A stretch of 64,000 nt of DNA, taken from the NCBI GenBank assembly GCA_036405135.1, contig DASWYF010000022.1:62001-126000 (forward strand), given 5' to 3'. Source of the stretch: Verrucomicrobiia bacterium (GTDB taxonomy: Bacteria; Verrucomicrobiota; Verrucomicrobiia; Limisphaerales; JAEYXS01). The number at the start of each line of letters is the position of its first letter. Within the stretch, counting starts at the first letter, position 1. Below are positions 1 to 9,205 of this stretch, one piece after another. The notes under the pieces were generated by a model, which had not been told where the DNA came from, did no database searches, and saw only the letters and a program-made list of their open reading frames with translations. The position numbers and the translations under genes are program-made.

Positions 1-53
1 GGATGGACCCAGCCAATAGCGATGGAGCTATCGACTACGAATGGATCTGTCAC
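1..53 (-). CDS. PIN-domain toxin (VapC-like), 5' fragment
   Basis: Only the first 17 codons lie in the window. They read VTDPFVVDSSIAIGWVH from a GTG start. The hydrophobic strand followed by D and S residues is the usual N-terminus of PIN ribonuclease toxins, with D8 as the first metal-binding acidic residue. The GTG overlaps the stop of the upstream antitoxin gene by four bases (GTGA), the coupled arrangement typical of VapBC pairs. The rest, including the other catalytic acids, is off the left edge, so activity cannot be judged. Confidence 0.7.
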   Translation of the reverse strand, partial: MTDPFVVDSSIAIGWVH

Positions 54-313
54 TTCCTTCCTTCCTCCAACGCAGAACGGACATCTTGATCGGTCAGCTT
101 GCGGCCGCTTCGCTTGCGGGCGGCGATTTGCTGCCTTAATTCATTGAGGCCATTTACAGCGTCCTGTACGTCAGCGAGGCTGTTGCGGTTTTCAGGCACA
201 ATTCGTGCAACCGGTTTGTCGTGCCGGGTGATGACAATCTCTTCGCCGGTCGCAACGCGGTCCAGCAATTCGCCAAAGCGCGTCTTGGCGTCAAATGCAG
301 TTATAGTTGCCAT
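50..313 (-). CDS. Phd/YefM-family antitoxin
   Basis: This 87-residue protein has the Phd/YefM pattern at its N-terminus (AFDAKTRFGELLDRVATGEEIVITRHDKPVARIVP): a short DNA-binding fold that normally binds the operator of its own operon. The basic, charged C-terminal part (about 45-87) would wrap the toxin. The partner starts inside its stop codon and looks like a PIN-domain RNase. Together they should form a type II toxin-antitoxin module, autoregulated by the complex. Family assignment is firm; the partner type rests on 17 residues. Confidence 0.85.
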   Translation of the reverse strand: MATITAFDAKTRFGELLDRVATGEEIVITRHDKPVARIVPENRNSLADVQDAVNGLNELRQQIAARKRSGRKLTDQDVRSALEEGRK

Positions 314-373
314 AGCTTTAAATTAACCAGTCTTTAACCAGTTTAAGCGATACGCTTTGCTTTTGCAAGCGGA

Positions 374-1954
374 TCACGCCTTCTGCAATTTCGGCTGGCC
401 GCTTTCTACAACGAACGAGCGGCGCGTGTTCATTGGTGAGCCGGGGCGGGTGACGTATTCCACGGTCTTGTAGTCGGTGCGCCATTGCTTGGGCGTGACT
501 TCGCAGCGGACGTAGCCGCGCTCGGCGTTGTGGAATTTCACGAAGGGGTTTTCGGAATAGAGCGCGTCGAGATTCTTCGGAATGTTCAGGCCATCGCCGC
601 TGGAGGAGATGGAGGTGCCGACGAATTCAGTGGCGACGCTCTTGGAGTCGAGGTTGTCGAAGTCTGCGATGAGTTCGTTTGCCCAATTCGTGTGGATGTC
701 ACCGGCGAGGGCGACGGGATTGGAAATCTTACGGTCGTGCAGGAACTTCAGGAGCTTGCGGCGATCGCCTTCGTAGCCGGGCCACTGATCCATGCTGTAG
801 CCGACTTCGGCACCGGCCTTGCGGTCCACGCGGGCGATCATGATCTGCTGGGCGAGGATGTTCCAAGTGGAAGCGGATTTGCCGAGGTTGTTGAAAAGCC
901 AGTCGCGTTGCTTGACGCCGAGCAAGGTGCGGCTTGGGTCGAGCGCTTCATCGCATTGCGGTTTGTTGCCGTCACCACAAGGCTGGTCGGAGCGGTATTG
1001 GCGCGTATCGAGCACTTGGAATTCAGCGAGTTTGCCGAAGTTCAGCTTGCGATAGAGCGTCATGTCCGGGCCTTTCGGCAAGGCAGAGCGCCGCAGGGGC
1101 ATGTTCTCGTAGTAAGCTTGATACGACGCGGCGCGGCGGATGAGGAAGTCTGCGGGGAGAACACCTTTCTCCTCAGAGATGTCGTTCGCGCAGTTGTTGT
1201 CGAACTCATGGTCATCCCAAGTGACGATCCAGGGTGCGGCAGCGTGCATGTTTTGCAAGGCGGGGTCCGCCTTATACTGGGCGTAACGCGAGCGATAACC
1301 GTTCAAGGTTTTGCATTCCGGGCCGACGTGTTTGCGCACCCGTTTATCGATACCCGCGTATTCGTAGATATAGTCACCGAGGTGAAGCACAAGATCGAGG
1401 TCTTCCTTGAGCATGTGCTCGTAGGCAGTGAAGAGGCCGGTCTCGTAATGCTGGCAGGAGGCGAAAGTGAAGCGCAGGCGCTCAGGTGTGCTGTTCTTCG
1501 GGGGCATAGTGCGTGTTCGGCCTTTCGGGCTGAACTCGCTGCCGGCTTTGAATTGATACCAGTACCAGCGGTCCGGCTTCAGTCCATCCGCTTCCACGTG
1601 TACGGAATGGCCCCAATCCGGTGAAGCAATGACGGTGCCTTTCTTCACGACCTTGGCCATGGCTTCATCTTCGGCGATCTGCCAGGAGACCTCAATGGAG
1701 TCCGGCGTCATGCCAAAATCTTCTTCGAGCGGCTTTGGTGCGAGGCGCGTCCAGAGGATCACGCTTTTATCATCGGGATCGCCCGAGGCGACACCGAGTT
1801 GGAAAGGATAGGCGGAGAATTTGGGGTTCTTGGTGACCGCACCCAGCGCATGACCAGACCACAATGCGGCGGCAGCGATCGAGGTGGTGGTGAACAGGAA
1901 GGAGCGGCGGTTCATTGCCTTGGGCGAGAGCAAGGGATACAGCGGCTGATTCAT
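374..1954 (-). CDS. phoD: PhoD-type alkaline phosphatase/phosphodiesterase, Tat-exported
   Basis: The 526-residue protein begins with a twin-arginine signal (NRRSFLFTTTSIAAAA, from about residue 15), so it is probably folded before export. Metal-site motifs of the PhoD metallophosphatase family are visible: HLGDYIYEY (about 190), WDDHEFDNN (about 250) and AGDIHTNW (about 430). The family cleaves phosphate monoesters and diesters using Ca/Fe. The start used overlaps the stop of the preceding gene as ATGA, which supports coupling; the internal Met at 1915 is an alternative that begins right at the Tat motif. It is last in a three-gene operon with two sialidase-like genes. Confidence 0.9.
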   Translation of the reverse strand: MNQPLYPLLSPKAMNRRSFLFTTTSIAAAALWSGHALGAVTKNPKFSAYPFQLGVASGDPDDKSVILWTRLAPKPLEEDFGMTPDSIEVSWQIAEDEAMAKVVKKGTVIASPDWGHSVHVEADGLKPDRWYWYQFKAGSEFSPKGRTRTMPPKNSTPERLRFTFASCQHYETGLFTAYEHMLKEDLDLVLHLGDYIYEYAGIDKRVRKHVGPECKTLNGYRSRYAQYKADPALQNMHAAAPWIVTWDDHEFDNNCANDISEEKGVLPADFLIRRAASYQAYYENMPLRRSALPKGPDMTLYRKLNFGKLAEFQVLDTRQYRSDQPCGDGNKPQCDEALDPSRTLLGVKQRDWLFNNLGKSASTWNILAQQIMIARVDRKAGAEVGYSMDQWPGYEGDRRKLLKFLHDRKISNPVALAGDIHTNWANELIADFDNLDSKSVATEFVGTSISSSGDGLNIPKNLDALYSENPFVKFHNAERGYVRCEVTPKQWRTDYKTVEYVTRPGSPMNTRRSFVVESGQPKLQKA

Positions 1955-2967
1955 AAAGATACTTTGGCCAAATAGATCGCGGTCTTGGATTCGTGTGAGG
2001 AGTAGTAGCTAACCCAAAGCTGGCCCTCGTGCCAGACTAATCCGGGGTAACTGGAGTCACCTTTGGAGGGAAGTTTCAGGCACTCGGTCAAGGTAGCTTT
2101 TTCGGCATCCAGCCAAAACAAGGAGGTTCGGATGGAGCCATCGTGATTGCGGCCCGCAGCGAGCAAGCGGCCATCGGGAAGCTGGATGAAATTCGGGCCG
2201 CCGATGCGCGGCAGACCCTCGCGCCATGTCCATTCTTTGTAAGGTGGTTTGGCGGTGCCGGGCAGGGAAGTAAAAGGTTCGAGATCGCGGCGAACGAGAC
2301 AGAGGGCTGTGCCATCTTTCAAGAAACGGATCGTGTTTTCACCGGGAGAAGACTGATCGAACAAGCGTTCATTCAGCACTTCGAACTTCTTGCCATCATC
2401 GCTGCGGTAGAGGCGGAGGAAGCGTTTGGTGCGGTCTTTGTTCGTGTTGTAGCCGATGGTGTAGGCTTTGCCTTCGTGCCACGTCACACGCCAGAGCCAG
2501 AAATCGGGATCACCGATCAGTGAAGGCTCGGACCATTTGCGGCCATCATCGCTGAACCACGCGACGGATTGGTGGCGGTGCTGGGATTGATCTTTCAGGG
2601 CGATGGCGCCGTTCAGCATGAGGCGACCATCTGGTGTGACGCAGAGCTTGGCATCGCGGGCATCACCGAGTGGAGATTCCACCAGAGCAGCGGATTCCCA
2701 TCTCTCGCCATCGTGGGAAGTGATGACGCGGAGTTTGCCATCGGGTGAGGCGTGCTTGGCTCCTTCACGGAAGACGCAGAACCATTCGCCTTTATGGTGG
2801 AGCAGGTCGGTGAAGGCGTTGTGCGGAGCAGAGTCCCAAATCTTTTGGACGGAGAGGAGTTTTGGTGCGTTCGCTTCGGCCGCGACACCAAAATAGCTGG
2901 ACAAAGCCAAACCGCTGGTGGCAAGGAACCATCGGCGGCGGGTCATGCTGGCTTGCTCTCGGATCAT
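1951..2967 (-). CDS. BNR/sialidase-like secreted protein
   Basis: A 338-residue beta-propeller type protein of the exo-alpha-sialidase superfamily. The N-terminus (TRRRWFLATSGLALSS) is a Tat-like export signal. Asp-box-like turns (S-x-D-x-G-x-x-W/F) are seen as TSHDGERWE, FSDDGRKWSE and RSDDGKKFE. It is a diverged paralogue of the next upstream gene; both end with the same WVSYYSSHE/WISYYSSHE block followed by K-T and IY residues. True sialic acid hydrolysis is not established: the family includes many glycosidases of unknown target. Its start overlaps the upstream stop (ATGA). Confidence 0.75.
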   Translation of the reverse strand: MIREQASMTRRRWFLATSGLALSSYFGVAAEANAPKLLSVQKIWDSAPHNAFTDLLHHKGEWFCVFREGAKHASPDGKLRVITSHDGERWESAALVESPLGDARDAKLCVTPDGRLMLNGAIALKDQSQHRHQSVAWFSDDGRKWSEPSLIGDPDFWLWRVTWHEGKAYTIGYNTNKDRTKRFLRLYRSDDGKKFEVLNERLFDQSSPGENTIRFLKDGTALCLVRRDLEPFTSLPGTAKPPYKEWTWREGLPRIGGPNFIQLPDGRLLAAGRNHDGSIRTSLFWLDAEKATLTECLKLPSKGDSSYPGLVWHEGQLWVSYYSSHESKTAIYLAKVSL

Positions 2968-3995
2968 TTCTTCACCTTGGGAAGTTTCACCTTGGACATG
3001 TAGATGCTCGTTTTGCCTTCGTGCGAGGAGTAGTAACTGATCCAGAGATCGCCGTAGTATTGCAGGCCGGCATAGCTGGTATCGCCTCCGCTGGGGAGAT
3101 CGAGGAGCGGGCGGAGTTTGGCTTCTTTCACATCCAATTCACAGACGGTAGTGCGGGCGACGATCTTGCCTTTGTCATCCGGACGGAGCATACGACCGAC
3201 GGCGATCCAGCGGCCATCGGGTATCTGGATGAAGTTCGGTCCGCCGAAGAAGACGCCGAGGTCTTTCCATTCCCACTCTTTGTAAGGCACTTTGCTGATG
3301 CCGAGGAAGGCGCTATTGGCCCCGGCTTTGCCATCGCGACGTTGCAGAACATACGCCGTGCCATCTTTGGCGAAGCGGATGGTGGCTTCATTCGCGCCAA
3401 CTTCTTCACAAAGCGGATCGGCAAGGGGATCGAAACGCACGCCGTCTTCCGAGACATAAAGTTTGGAGGAGAATTTGCCGGAAGCACGGGTATCGGGACG
3501 GACATCATAGGCCACACCGTATGCCTTTCCTTTATTCCAAGTGACCCGCCAGAGCCATTCCTGATCGGGACCGACATAATCGAAGCGGTTCCAGGTGATG
3601 CCATCCTTGGATCGGGCGATGAAGTTGCGGGTGGAGGTGGCGGCTTTGTTGCCTTCACGGATGACATCGCCGCCGAGGACTTCGAGCCATTTGCCATCGG
3701 GACTGACGCTGAGCTTGGGGTCGCGCAGATCGTGGCCTTTCATCTCGATGACGCTGGCCGAGAGCCACTCCCGGCCGTTCTTCGAGGTGAGGATGCGCAG
3801 GTCTGCCTTGGGCGAGACGTGTGCTTCGCCTTCGCGGAAGGTGCAATACCAGCGGCCTTTGAAACGGATGAGATCGGTAAAGGCGTTATGATTTCCCTTA
3901 TCCCAGATCTTCGTGGTCTCCAGCAGTATGGCTTCTTGTGCGGTGGCAGCAAGAGTGGCGACGCAAAGCAAGGTGAGTGCGATGAGGTTCTTCAT
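2964..3995 (-). CDS. BNR/sialidase-like secreted protein, paralogue
   Basis: A 343-residue paralogue of the following gene, with a plain Sec signal (MKNLIALTLLCVATLAATAQ) instead of a Tat one. Propeller-type repeats include LTSKNGREW, RSKDGITWNRF and VSEDGVRFDP. Shared signatures with the neighbour are HNAFTDL near the N-terminus, WLWRVTW and GGPNFIQ in the middle, and WISYYSSHEGKTS near the end. It is the first gene of the operon ending in phoD. Likely role: periplasmic or surface glycan processing, by family inference only. Confidence 0.75.
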   Translation of the reverse strand: MKNLIALTLLCVATLAATAQEAILLETTKIWDKGNHNAFTDLIRFKGRWYCTFREGEAHVSPKADLRILTSKNGREWLSASVIEMKGHDLRDPKLSVSPDGKWLEVLGGDVIREGNKAATSTRNFIARSKDGITWNRFDYVGPDQEWLWRVTWNKGKAYGVAYDVRPDTRASGKFSSKLYVSEDGVRFDPLADPLCEEVGANEATIRFAKDGTAYVLQRRDGKAGANSAFLGISKVPYKEWEWKDLGVFFGGPNFIQIPDGRWIAVGRMLRPDDKGKIVARTTVCELDVKEAKLRPLLDLPSGGDTSYAGLQYYGDLWISYYSSHEGKTSIYMSKVKLPKVKK

Positions 3996-4040
3996 GCTTA
4001 AGTATGGAAGCGATGGTAGCGTGATTTATTCAGTAAGTGA

Positions 4041-4076
4041 AAAAGAAAAAACGCCGGACGTTGTGACGTCCGGCGT
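4041..4076 (-). terminator. Rho-independent terminator of the BI-1 gene
   Basis: Perfect 10-bp stem ACGCCGGACG / CGTCCGGCGT (4051-4060 and 4067-4076) with a 6-nt loop. On the minus strand it is followed by TTTTTCTTTTTC, just after the stop of the Bax-inhibitor gene. Confidence 0.9.
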
Positions 4077-4099
4077 TTGGTGAAAACTTTATCCAGTGA

Positions 4100-4813
4100 T
4101 TATCGGCGGCCCGTGAGCTCGATGAGGATGCGCAGGATATAGTAAAAGAGCATCGCTACGGCAGCGAACAAAGCCAGGGAAGCAGCCACGTGCTGGTCTG
4201 GACGGTACTCATGGATGATGTTCGAAGTGGTGTGAAGAATCGATGCACCAGCAATCAGAACCATCACTGCGGAGAACAAGATGCCGAGATTGAAGCCGAA
4301 GATCATGCTCGCGACCGCCACGCCCAAGGCGATCAAACTGGCAATGGTCACGATTGGACCGAGGAATGAGAAGTTCTTCCGGGTGATAAAGGCAGACAAA
4401 GTCAGGCCGGCGAAAAGGAGGAGCGTGAAAAATGCCGCCATGGGCAGCACGGTAGGGCCGCTAAATTTCTGCGCATACCAGAGGATCGGCACGAAGATGA
4501 TGGCATCTGCGATGACATAGAGCGTAAGGCCAGCGTATTGCAGTGCGGGCGAGCTATCTGACCTGGCCCACCAATTGGCCAGAAAGGAAGCGCCGATGAA
4601 AAGGGCTAACACGATCAATGGGGTGTATTTGCCGCCCACCATCATCTTCAGGATGGAATCAGCCATGCCGCTCTTGAACAACGACACTTCAAGTGCTGTG
4701 AAGAACAGGATGGCGGCGGCGAGATGCAGATAAGTGCGACGGATGAATTGCGCGCGCTGTTCAGCGGGCGCTTCCGAGGCCATATACGGAGCAGAAAATG
4801 CGTGTTCGTTCAT
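4100..4813 (-). CDS. Bax inhibitor-1/YccA family membrane protein
   Basis: A 237-residue protein with about seven hydrophobic helices after a 25-residue polar N-terminus, the size and layout of the TMBIM/YccA family. The family holds pH-sensitive calcium leak channels and, in bacteria, FtsH-interacting proteins such as YccA; the exact role here is unknown. It is a single-gene unit with its own terminator. The divergent upstream stretch contains no obvious partner gene. Confidence 0.85.
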   Translation of the reverse strand: MNEHAFSAPYMASEAPAEQRAQFIRRTYLHLAAAILFFTALEVSLFKSGMADSILKMMVGGKYTPLIVLALFIGASFLANWWARSDSSPALQYAGLTLYVIADAIIFVPILWYAQKFSGPTVLPMAAFFTLLLFAGLTLSAFITRKNFSFLGPIVTIASLIALGVAVASMIFGFNLGILFSAVMVLIAGASILHTTSNIIHEYRPDQHVAASLALFAAVAMLFYYILRILIELTGRR

Positions 4814-4975
4814 ATTGTGTGGAACCTGGTTACGGCTTCCTTGTTGTTAATTACAACGGGGAGATTAGTAGTCTAAGAATGTGAGGAAGGCAAGTTTTCA
4901 GGCGGCTATTAGTGTGCTTTGAATGATGGAAACAGTAACGAACGCGGCCTTTACTCAGGAAAGTCGCCTTTCCCC

Positions 4976-5007
4976 TCACCCCGGCCCTCTCCCTTGGGGA
5001 GAGGGGG
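4976..5007. repeat. GC-rich palindromic intergenic repeat
   Basis: A 9-bp perfect stem CCCTCTCCC / GGGAGAGGG (4985-4993, 4997-5005) with a 3-nt loop, preceded by CCCCTCACCCCGG. A close relative with the same kind of left flank and an 11-bp stem lies at 62856-62896. It has no T tract, so it is not a normal terminator. This type of short palindrome is commonly dispersed in verrucomicrobial and planctomycete genomes (recollection, not tested). Confidence 0.7.
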
Positions 5008-6549
5008 TTAACATTTGCCGCGTCTGGGATGCAAGTAATCGCTTGGTAGGCGGTTGCTTGTGCCACAATAAGTTTGTAACTGAGCCTTACGCGTTCTTCT
5101 TCTTGTTTTTTTCTTGCCGTCGTTGGCGGGCGCTTGATTGGAGAAGGAGTTGGCGGGCCAGTTCTTTTGGACGAGGGATTTCATCTCGGCGACGACACCC
5201 GCATGTTTCGGGTCGTTGATGAGGTTGTTCAGTTCTTTGGGATCGTTCTGATGATCGTAGAGCTGGGCACCGACCTTACCATTGTCCCATTCGGTGTAGC
5301 GCCAGCGTTCAGTGCGGACGGAGTGACCGGGTGTGCCGCCACGGGCGACTTGCGTGTAGGCAGGGCGATCCCACTTGGCGGTGGCGTCTTGCAGGAGGGG
5401 CTGGAGGCTTACACCTTGGACCTTGGTGGGTTTGGGTAGATTGCAGAGATCTGAGAGCGTGGGGTAGAGATCGAGCAATTCGACAGTGCGTTGGCAGCCT
5501 TTTGGTGCGGCTTTCACACCGGGACCGGCGATGAGCAAGGGGACGCGCGCGGATTCTTCGAAGTTGCTCTGCTTCATCATCAGGCCGTGCTCACCCCAGT
5601 GATAACCGTGATCGCTCCAGAAGACGATGACGGTCTTGTCCGCGATCTTTAAGCGGTCCAAAGCTGCGAGCAGACGACCGACTTGGGCATCTACGAAGGT
5701 GATGGTGGCGAAGTAGGCTTGTTTGGCCTTACGCGCTTCGTCAGCCGTTACGCCGAAATAGGGCCGTGGACTGGTGGAAGCGAGCGCAGCGGCGGGGACA
5801 TCTTTGAACTCACTTTCAGAAATGGGCGGCAGGGTGATCTTTTCCAATGGATACATGTCGAAATATTTCTTGGGCGCAACGTAAGGGCAGTGAGGACGAT
5901 AGAATCCAGCGGCGAGGAAGAAGGGCTTGTCCTTGTTCGTCTCCATGAGCTTGATGACCTCAGTGGCGACCATGCCATCGGTCTGTTCTTCATCGGTGCC
6001 TTCGGAGGCCATGAAACTGAGCGAACTGCCGAGGCCGCGCTTGGGCGTGAGGTTGGTGATCTTGGCTTCCTCGACCTTGTCGCGACCACTGGGGTTTATC
6101 TTATGATTCCATGAAGGGGCGTCATCCAGTCCATCGGTGCCGATCTGGCCGGGGTTGCCATAGTGGTAGATCTTGCCGACGCGCGCGGCGTAGTAGCCGT
6201 TATTCTGGAAATGTTGTGAGAGCGTGACGGCATCGGGCACGACGCTGCGGAAATGTTTTTGCAGATCGAAGACTTGGGTGGTGTCGGGACGCAGGCCGGT
6301 CATCAAGGAACTGCGGCTGGGGCTGCACAAGGGGAATTGGCAATAGGCGCGGTCAAAGCGGACGCCTCGGGCGGCGAGTTTGTCGAGGTTCGGGGTTTTG
6401 ATAAGCGGATCGCCGTAACAACCGAGGGTGTTGTTCATGTCGTCCACGGAGATAAAGAGGACATTGTATTTCTCGGCGGCATGGGTGTGCGCCAAGGTGA
6501 GGATGAACAGAGACAGCAGGAAACACCAACGAGTGGAGGTCGCTTTCAT
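5008..6549 (-). CDS. Secreted sulfatase (iduronate-2-sulfatase-like, type I)
   Basis: The 513-residue protein has a Sec signal (residues about 8-24) and the formylglycine motif C75-S-P-S-R79 followed by SSLMTGLRP. The cysteine must be converted by a formylglycine-generating enzyme, which is not in this window. The opening block NVLFISVDDMN and the FWSDHGYHWGEHG metal-site motif are typical of iduronate-2-sulfatase-like enzymes that remove sulfate from polysaccharides. The last 35 or so residues are a Lys/Arg-rich tail that runs up to a palindromic repeat and may not be part of the fold. It sits beside sialidase-like genes, fitting use of sulfated glycans. Confidence 0.9.
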   Translation of the reverse strand: MKATSTRWCFLLSLFILTLAHTHAAEKYNVLFISVDDMNNTLGCYGDPLIKTPNLDKLAARGVRFDRAYCQFPLCSPSRSSLMTGLRPDTTQVFDLQKHFRSVVPDAVTLSQHFQNNGYYAARVGKIYHYGNPGQIGTDGLDDAPSWNHKINPSGRDKVEEAKITNLTPKRGLGSSLSFMASEGTDEEQTDGMVATEVIKLMETNKDKPFFLAAGFYRPHCPYVAPKKYFDMYPLEKITLPPISESEFKDVPAAALASTSPRPYFGVTADEARKAKQAYFATITFVDAQVGRLLAALDRLKIADKTVIVFWSDHGYHWGEHGLMMKQSNFEESARVPLLIAGPGVKAAPKGCQRTVELLDLYPTLSDLCNLPKPTKVQGVSLQPLLQDATAKWDRPAYTQVARGGTPGHSVRTERWRYTEWDNGKVGAQLYDHQNDPKELNNLINDPKHAGVVAEMKSLVQKNWPANSFSNQAPANDGKKKTRRRTRKAQLQTYCGTSNRLPSDYLHPRRGKC

Positions 6550-6672
6550 GAGTGGAAAGACGGTAGCAGAGGCGAGGAGGTTTCGGGAGAAAATTTCTTA
6601 TGCAAAGATAAATCCCAAATCCAAAGCTCCCAACACCAGAGGCACATCAAACACCAAATCTAGGGCGCGTGA

Positions 6673-7926
6673 TTACTCGGTTGTGCGGCTTGGGTTGCCC
6701 AATGCTTTGTGGACTATCATCTTTAGCTGGCCTTTGTTGGAGACGATTTTGCTCGCGAGGATGTCTTCTTCGGTGAATTTGGCCATGAAAAGTTCGCGAT
6801 CTTTGGCGCGGTTATGATCGTAAATGATGTTGATGGTGCCATCGGGAGCTTGGAAGCCATCGGGGTAGGAGACGCCAGTGCGTTCATCGAGCAGGAGGCC
6901 GCCTTTCCAGGTCTGGCCTTCGTCATCAGAGAGGAAAGCGCGGATGTGAGAGCGCTTGGCGGTGCGTTCATCAATCTCGCCGTGCTTCACTAAGAGCAGT
7001 TTGCCGGAGGCGAGGCGGCGCAGGTGGAAGCGGGCGTTGATGTGTTTGATCTTTGAGGGCTGGGCATCGGTCCACGTGCGGCCTTGATCGGAAGAGAAAC
7101 TTTCGGCGAGGCCGTAGGTGGTGCGGGCCAGGAGCCAGAGGCGGCCGTCTTTCAATTCCACAAACATGTGTTCATCGAACTGGCTTTGCGGGACTTTCAC
7201 ACCGCCACGGCGGGTCCAGGTTTTGCCTTGATCGTTCGAGACGAAGACATTCGCCATGCGGAGATCGTCGAGTTCAGGGAATTCGTTTTTGAAGAGGGCA
7301 GGACCGATATGATTGCGACCCCAGAGAGAGATGGGCATGAGCCATTCACCGTTTTTCATTACGATGGGTTTATTCAGGGTGGCACCGTGCCAGATGCGGA
7401 ACGGAGCGGACCAGACGGGTTTATCGGCATCGGGATTATCGCAGGTGATAGCCCAAGCACCGGCGCGGCCATCGAAGTAGCCCATGGATTGATCGTAGAA
7501 AAGCCAGAGCTTGCCGGTGGGATCGGTCCAGAAATTGCCGACGAGGGCGCGGCGAGGGATGCCTGTGGGAGAATCGGTGGGATCAATGACCAAGCGCGTG
7601 GCGGACCATGTCTTGCCGTCATCATCGCTGGAAGCGGCGACGAAGAGGCCTTTGTGGCTATCGCCACCCGCGACCCACGCAGCCCAGATACGGCCTTTCG
7701 GCGTGCGGTCCATGCCGATGACCATGGCGTAGTCGAGTTGTGCGGCGGAGTATTCAGGGCCGGGATTGACGTTCGTGGGGACGGATTCGAGAGCGAGCGG
7801 GAGGATATCGGCGGCGACCAAGTTTGTATTAACGGTCGCGGGTTTGTTATCGGCAGCGGAAAGGGAAAGGGTCAGGCCGGTGAGGCTCAAGACGACAGCG
7901 GTGGCCAAGGAGTTGAAACGGAGCAT
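6673..7926 (-). CDS. Exo-alpha-sialidase-like BNR protein, secreted
   Basis: I chose the ATG at 7926 (MLRFNSLATAVV) because a clean signal peptide follows; an in-frame upstream extension to 8007 would bury it. The mature part shows four Asp boxes: SSDDDGKTWS, VSNDQGKTW, FSSDQGRTW and LSDDEGQTW, with the ends YPDGFQAPDG and IIYDHNRAKDRELFMAKF. This resembles the secreted sialidase-family proteins found in numbers in Verrucomicrobia and Planctomycetes. Linkage specificity cannot be read from sequence. It is in the same orientation as the sulfatase but separated by about 120 bp. Confidence 0.85.
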   Translation of the reverse strand: MLRFNSLATAVVLSLTGLTLSLSAADNKPATVNTNLVAADILPLALESVPTNVNPGPEYSAAQLDYAMVIGMDRTPKGRIWAAWVAGGDSHKGLFVAASSDDDGKTWSATRLVIDPTDSPTGIPRRALVGNFWTDPTGKLWLFYDQSMGYFDGRAGAWAITCDNPDADKPVWSAPFRIWHGATLNKPIVMKNGEWLMPISLWGRNHIGPALFKNEFPELDDLRMANVFVSNDQGKTWTRRGGVKVPQSQFDEHMFVELKDGRLWLLARTTYGLAESFSSDQGRTWTDAQPSKIKHINARFHLRRLASGKLLLVKHGEIDERTAKRSHIRAFLSDDEGQTWKGGLLLDERTGVSYPDGFQAPDGTINIIYDHNRAKDRELFMAKFTEEDILASKIVSNKGQLKMIVHKALGNPSRTTE

Positions 7927-8053
7927 GGGATTGATTCGACCATGGTGAAGTAGGGGAGAGCAAAGGAAAAATGCACCAGACCAAATCTGGATGAAGCCGA
8001 ATGACAAGCTCCCAATGAACTACGGCGGCACTAGTTGCCGTTCAATTTATCAA

Positions 8054-9196
8054 CTACGAATCGTCTTGATGGCCCAGTTCTTTCCGGCGTTTCCATAACT
8101 CCTTGGGCTTGAAAATGCCTGCGGGGGTGATGATGCCGGTGATGAGGTCGGGAGGTGTCACGTCGAAGCCGGGGTTGCGGGCATGGCTGTCGGGGTTGCC
8201 GATGCGGACGTAAGTCCTCTCACCAACCTGTTTCGCGCCGCGCACTTTGCCCTTTGCACTTTGAGCGATGCCCCATGCGCCAAGAACTTCGCTTTCGTGA
8301 CGTTCTTCGATAGGGATGTCGAAACCAGAGCGCATGTCCCAATCAATGGTGGAAAGTGGAATGGCAACGTAGAAGGGGATTTTGTGACGCTTGGCCAGGA
8401 CGGCTTTCGTGTATGTGCCGATCTTGTTGGCGACTTCACCGGTGCGGCCGAGGGTGCGGTCGCTGCCCACGATGACCATGTCGATCTCGCCGCGTTGCAT
8501 GAGGTGACCGGCGGCGTTATCCGCGATGACGGAGTGGCTGATGCCTTGTTGCGAAAGTTCCCACGCGGTAAGCGAGGCGCCTTGGCAACGGGGACGCGTT
8601 TCATCGCAGAAGACGTGAAACTTTTTACCCTGTGCCTGCGCTTCATACATGGGGGCGGTGGCGGAGCCGATGTCTACGAAGGCGAGCCAGCCGGCGTTAC
8701 AATGGGTGAGCACGCGCATGCCTTCTTTGATCAAGGGCGCACCGAGTTTCCCGATGGCGTGGCAATGCTCCACATCGTCATCGGCGAAGTGATGGGCGGC
8801 GTGCAGGGCACGGGTCTGTTGCTCGGCCACAGTGGTGCCAGCGGCCATTTGCGCGCGGACATCGAGCATGGCGTTCACGGGATCGACCGCGGTGGGGCGC
8901 GCTTCTTTGAGGACGGTGAAGACTTCGTCCACGTGCTTTTGGAACTTGGCGAGGTCATTGCCTTTGAAGGCTCGGGCGCCTTGGGCGAGGCCGTAGGCGG
9001 CGGTGGCTCCGATGGCTCCAGCACCGCGCACGATCATGTCGCGAATGGCGACGGCGGTGTCGCGAAAGTTCCTGGTGTGAATAAGCTGGAACTCGTGAGG
9101 CAGGAGGCGTTGCTCGATGAGCACCACGGAGTTCTTTGATTCATCGAAGCCTACCGTCCGGTAGTGCTGCACCTTGCGGCCCGTGCGTACGTTCAT
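8054..9196 (-). CDS. mtnA: S-methyl-5-thioribose-1-phosphate isomerase
   Basis: A 380-residue protein with the methionine salvage isomerase signatures: RGAGAIGATAAYGLAQ (substrate binding), THCNAGWLAF with the catalytic Cys, and IADNAAGHLMQRGEID with the catalytic Asp, followed by VGSDR. It converts methylthioribose-1-phosphate to the ribulose form in the salvage of methylthioadenosine. The related eIF2B family shares the fold, but the Cys and Asp motifs favour MtnA. It follows a TPR gene by only 9 bp, and metF (methyl supply for methionine) lies just upstream in the opposite direction. Confidence 0.93.
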   Translation of the reverse strand: MNVRTGRKVQHYRTVGFDESKNSVVLIEQRLLPHEFQLIHTRNFRDTAVAIRDMIVRGAGAIGATAAYGLAQGARAFKGNDLAKFQKHVDEVFTVLKEARPTAVDPVNAMLDVRAQMAAGTTVAEQQTRALHAAHHFADDDVEHCHAIGKLGAPLIKEGMRVLTHCNAGWLAFVDIGSATAPMYEAQAQGKKFHVFCDETRPRCQGASLTAWELSQQGISHSVIADNAAGHLMQRGEIDMVIVGSDRTLGRTGEVANKIGTYTKAVLAKRHKIPFYVAIPLSTIDWDMRSGFDIPIEERHESEVLGAWGIAQSAKGKVRGAKQVGERTYVRIGNPDSHARNPGFDVTPPDLITGIITPAGIFKPKELWKRRKELGHQDDS

Positions 9197-9205
9197 GCGT
9201 TCAGA

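Noticed and set aside
485-1624. Long open frame on the plus strand, antisense to phoD
   Set aside because: The opposite strand encodes a clear Tat-exported PhoD with all metal motifs; the antisense product has no family pattern and is a by-product of GC-rich codon use.
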